A stretch of 64,000 nt of DNA from Wuchereria bancrofti (Eukaryota; Nematoda; Chromadorea; Rhabditida; Onchocercidae). This document shows, one piece after another, positions 61,201 to 64,000 of this stretch. The stretch spans positions 4,569,964-4,633,963 of the forward strand of contig SSBO01000008.1 of the NCBI GenBank assembly GCA_005281725.1, read 5' to 3'. The position numbers and the translations under genes are program-made. How positions within the stretch are numbered: position 1 is the stretch's first letter; each line of letters opens with the position of its first letter. The notes beneath the pieces were generated by a model that was not told the origin of the DNA, ran no database searches, and saw only the letters and a program-made list of their open reading frames with translations.

Positions 61201-62886
61201 GGATTGCTTTTTTTTCAGCTAATTATTTTAGGTAATGTTTTTGAAATTTTAAAAAATAGATTAAATTGTCTAATGCACCTTACAATAATATCCGAAATAG
61301 ATTATGATAGAATTTTAGATGTTTTATTATTACTACTACTACCACTGCTACTACTAATTTGATATTACCTTGTGAAGCTGCTTGAATGTCTGTAATTGTT
61401 TGTTGTATCGATGAATTAATTGGTTCAGAAGGATTATTGTTTGTAGCATTTAAAGATGGAACTGATAATAAGGGTGCTCTAAATGGCGGAGGCATATATT
61501 CATTCCCGGTATAATCAGTTAGCGGTATAATTGATGATGGAAGAACTTGAGGATCTGAAATTTAAATTAACATTACTTTATACATTGGAAGAATGCAAAT
61601 AAATGTAAAAATTAATGTTTGAAATTAATAGATTTTCTTTTAAAAAAAAGGAATCAAAAAAGAAAAAAAAAAACAAACATTAATTGATAATATTATCGCT
61701 TTAATGCAATAAATTTATTTGAATTAATAATAAATAATACAAACCACCATGATTTGCTGCTGCTGAACGTTGGATATCCGAATATAAGGAAATTGTTGTA
61801 GGTGGTATAGGATATAACGATGGATTTGTTGAAATTTCTTCATAATTAGATGCGTTACGATTATCAGTAATGAATGAAGCGGATTGAGAATCGGTGAAAT
61901 AAACCGGATGAATATTCATTCCGTTTAATGGTGGCTGTATTGTTAGCTTAAAAGTCTTCATTTTATTTTATTTTTGCAAAAATTAACGAATAAAATGCTT
62001 TTTTTTCATTTTTTTGTTTGCTTACAAAAAAGAAATTTAAAAATTTCTACAAATAAATAAAATTTTACACATAAATGGTTATTAGATGAAATTTAGAAAA
62101 TTATAATTAATAAGTGATAATTTACGTTAATAGGATTAGGATATGGCGCCGGATAGTTTGATGATGAATTAATCGATCCAAATGTTGGACGAGGTGCTGC
62201 TGTTGAAATTGGATGATCCTGAGTTGTTGGAAAAAATAAATAAATAAAGATAATACATTGTAATTTTAACAAAAAAAAAAATAGTTCTTTTAAATCAAAG
62301 TTGAAAGTTCAGAAAAAGTTTAGAAATTATTAAAATTTCAAAAAAAATTATTCAATCAAATTTTCATGAAGTTTGCAAAATTTTTATTTAAATTAACAAT
62401 TTTTCGATTATAAAAAGTTACAAAAAATTTGTATGACAAGAAAAGATCAGATAAATAGAAATTTAGCTAATTAATTATGATATTTTAACCAATTATGATG
62501 TTAAATTAATTAATTATGATATCAAGTTAATTAATTGTGGTATTAAGTTTCGAACTTTAACTATTTTTTGATAGTTAAGTGTAAATGACAAATTTTAGGA
62601 TCGTAATTGAATATACTTCAATTTATATATACATATATTTTTTCCAAGGATTCTATATGTTTCGATTTTATCCTAACTGTAAGTTGCAAAAAAAAGATTT
62701 TAGGAAAGTTTTTGAATTTAAATCCTAGTTAAAAATTAGTTTAATTAATCATAAAGGTATGATAAACAGTCAAACTTGAGAAACTTCCTGTATTGCTAAG
62801 TTACCACTGTCCGATGTATTGGTCATCTCATCAATTATTTCGTCGTTTTCCGATTGTGTATTAATACTTTGTTCATGTACGTCCAT
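58276..62886 (-). CDS. AT-hook nuclear protein of unknown function
   Basis: Exons 62776-62886, 62126-62218, 61745-61946, 61369-61554, 60814-60983, 59757-59936, 59440-59535, 59123-59275, 58731-58976, 58276-58476; phases close to 545 residues. Residues 1-195 are Ser/Pro/Asn/Gln-rich and probably disordered, like an activation domain. Two AT-hooks follow (KKRGRKRLN ~204-212 and KKRGRKRKD ~228-236), then a very basic run (KKKKKKRSRKK, ~292-302), suggesting minor-groove DNA binding and nuclear import. A compact globular part comes next (~347-450: GTFLIRYCDLETLDCDQIWC and FIGWKCEEPWHFYELTVLER) that I cannot place in a family. It ends in a helical, charged segment and an acidic tail (EEEIIVTEEEDE). 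Two donors are the weak form ATG|GTC. The acceptor of exon 3 could be 61947-61948 or 12 nt further downstream. Confidence 0.75.
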
Positions 62887-62890
62887 TTTT

Positions 62891-62892
62891 CT
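62891..62892 (-). promoter_or_regulatory. Trans-splice acceptor of the AT-hook gene
   Basis: TTTAAAAAGTCAG lies 4 nt before the ATG at 62884-62886. The polypyrimidine tract is poor (mostly A), so this is weaker than the other acceptors. Confidence 0.45.
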
Positions 62893-62969
62893 GACTTTTT
62901 AAATAATACTAGTAAAAATTTGAAAATGTTAAATTATTTTTGTTTTAATCAAAAATAAGAAATTGGATG

Positions 62970-63115
62970 AAATTTGGAGTTTTAAATTGGATAAATAATT
63001 TTACAAAACTTTAGAACAAAAATTCAAATATAATAAACCAAACGGAAAAGAAACAACCGCTAAACATACCGAAATACACTGACACTGAAAATATTTTTTA
63101 TTGATTTTAACAAAT
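62970..63115. repeat. 146-bp direct duplication, copy 1, left of an N
   Basis: Begins AAATTTGGAGTTTTAAATTG and ends TTGATTTTAACAAAT, immediately before the only ambiguous base in the window (63116). It is identical to 63117-63262. Confidence 0.97.
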
Positions 63116-63116
63116 N

Positions 63117-63262
63117 AAATTTGGAGTTTTAAATTGGATAAATAATTTTACAAAACTTTAGAACAAAAATTCAAATATAATAAACCAAACGGAAAAGAAA
63201 CAACCGCTAAACATACCGAAATACACTGACACTGAAAATATTTTTTATTGATTTTAACAAAT
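63117..63262. repeat. 146-bp direct duplication, copy 2, right of an N
   Basis: Perfect copy of 62970-63115. Identity over 146 bp on both sides of a single N is the pattern of two overlapping contig ends placed next to each other without merging. Confidence 0.97.
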
Positions 63263-64000
63263 TTTTTCATGTTTTCATGCAAATTTTTGAATATTTCCGT
63301 AATTTTAATTTTGAATTTTTTTTATGCAAATTTTTTACTCAATTTAGTGTTTTGCTTCTCGCATAGAATTATTGATAAAATATGAAATTATTTCATTGTA
63401 AAATTTTTTATTTCATCGGTCGGTTATTTTAGATAACTAATTGTATTGCACAAAAATAGTATGAGAAGTTGCACAAAAGGAAATTACCGGAAAAGCCGGA
63501 AGAATCTTTTTTTTTCTTGACTGCAAGAAAAAGCTATAATTTGCTAGCAAAAATTTTATCTATTAGTAAATTATTATTTTAATTTGAAGCAAATTTTATC
63601 AAAACCAAAAAATTTATTCGAAAATTTTTTTGAATTCTAGAATGGAATTTTACTATACTTAGCTTATTAATATCTGTTAAAATACAAAATTTTTTTGACG
63701 AATTAAAATTATTTAATTGATTAGTAGATAGTATCAGTTGAGTAAAAATTAATGAATGCAATTCTGTGGGAACAAAAAGCAATTAATTCAAAATTTGATC
63801 CATTTAACACCAATTAAGCTCCAGTAAAATATAAAAAGGAATGAATGACAATCTTAAATAAACATTGAAATTTTTATTTTAATGATTTAATTTTACTTTT
63901 AGTATATTGATAATCGTTGATGATTTTTATTATTATTTATTTTTTAATTTTTTTTTTAGAATTTAATATTTTATAATTTCAATCATCTATTCGTATTCAA
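63263..64000. other. Right-end sequence, nothing supported
   Basis: AT-rich sequence upstream of the AT-hook gene. The minus frame at 63579-63782 is Leu/Ile/Asn-rich low complexity without splice context. Promoter elements of the AT-hook gene may lie here but none is recognisable. Confidence 0.4.

Noticed and set aside
1..64000. tRNA genes, CRISPR arrays, bacterial operons and viral genes
   Set aside because: No tRNA B-box-like GGTTCGAATCC string, no regularly spaced identical repeats with unique spacers, and no reverse transcriptase, integrase or capsid-like reading frame was seen on either strand.

Overview
The window looks like an AT-rich nematode chromosome segment. Coding exons are small, introns are long and end in TTTCAG-type acceptors, and there is a spliced-leader RNA gene whose 22-nt leader matches nematode SL1 exactly, lying next to 5S rRNA genes. 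The linked SL1/5S arrangement, base composition and protein content suggest a parasitic clade III (filarial-type) worm. That last step is inference; 'nematode' itself is secure.

Layout, left to right. (1) 256-460, minus: the first coding exon of a gene that runs off the left edge, with a threonine-rich start. (2) 461-12126: gene-poor DNA with degenerate tandem repeats and microsatellites. (3) 12181-28656, plus: a roughly 16-exon Rac-GEF of the Tiam/Still-life family (WH1, PH, coiled-coil/Ex, RBD, PDZ, DH, PH). (4) 30.5-35.3 kb: an old SL1/5S array with two identical 5S genes, one apparently intact SL1 RNA gene, one diverged but structurally complete SL-like RNA gene, and several relics. A separate SL promoter-plus-leader relic lies at 30.6 kb on the opposite strand. 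(5) 37073-38677: a decayed seven-transmembrane chemoreceptor-like gene, cut at its 3' end by a foldback transposon (38671-39396) with ~217-bp inverted arms and a core of four 74-bp repeats. (6) 41171-43784, plus: a GT31 beta-1,3-glycosyltransferase. (7) 44802-46924, minus: a GNAT/glycine-N-acyltransferase-like gene, convergent with (6). (8) 46.9-54.3 kb: no supported gene; minisatellites, a long GT tract and a dispersed duplication. (9) 54315-56300, minus: a four-exon gene for a 72-residue secreted or membrane protein that no long ORF reveals. (10) 58276-62886, minus: a ten-exon AT-hook nuclear protein. (11) A single N at 63116 is flanked by a perfect 146-bp duplication, probably an assembly join.

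The genes do not form an obvious pathway. What links them is trans-splicing: four minus-strand first exons (256-460, 44802-46924, 54315-56300, 58276-62886) have a 3' splice site just upstream of the ATG, as expected for SL1 acceptors, and the window also carries an SL1 RNA gene. Exon models were built by hand from splice sites and reading phase; phases close exactly for the GT31, GNAT, 72-residue and AT-hook genes. One junction in the tiam-1 model is uncertain.
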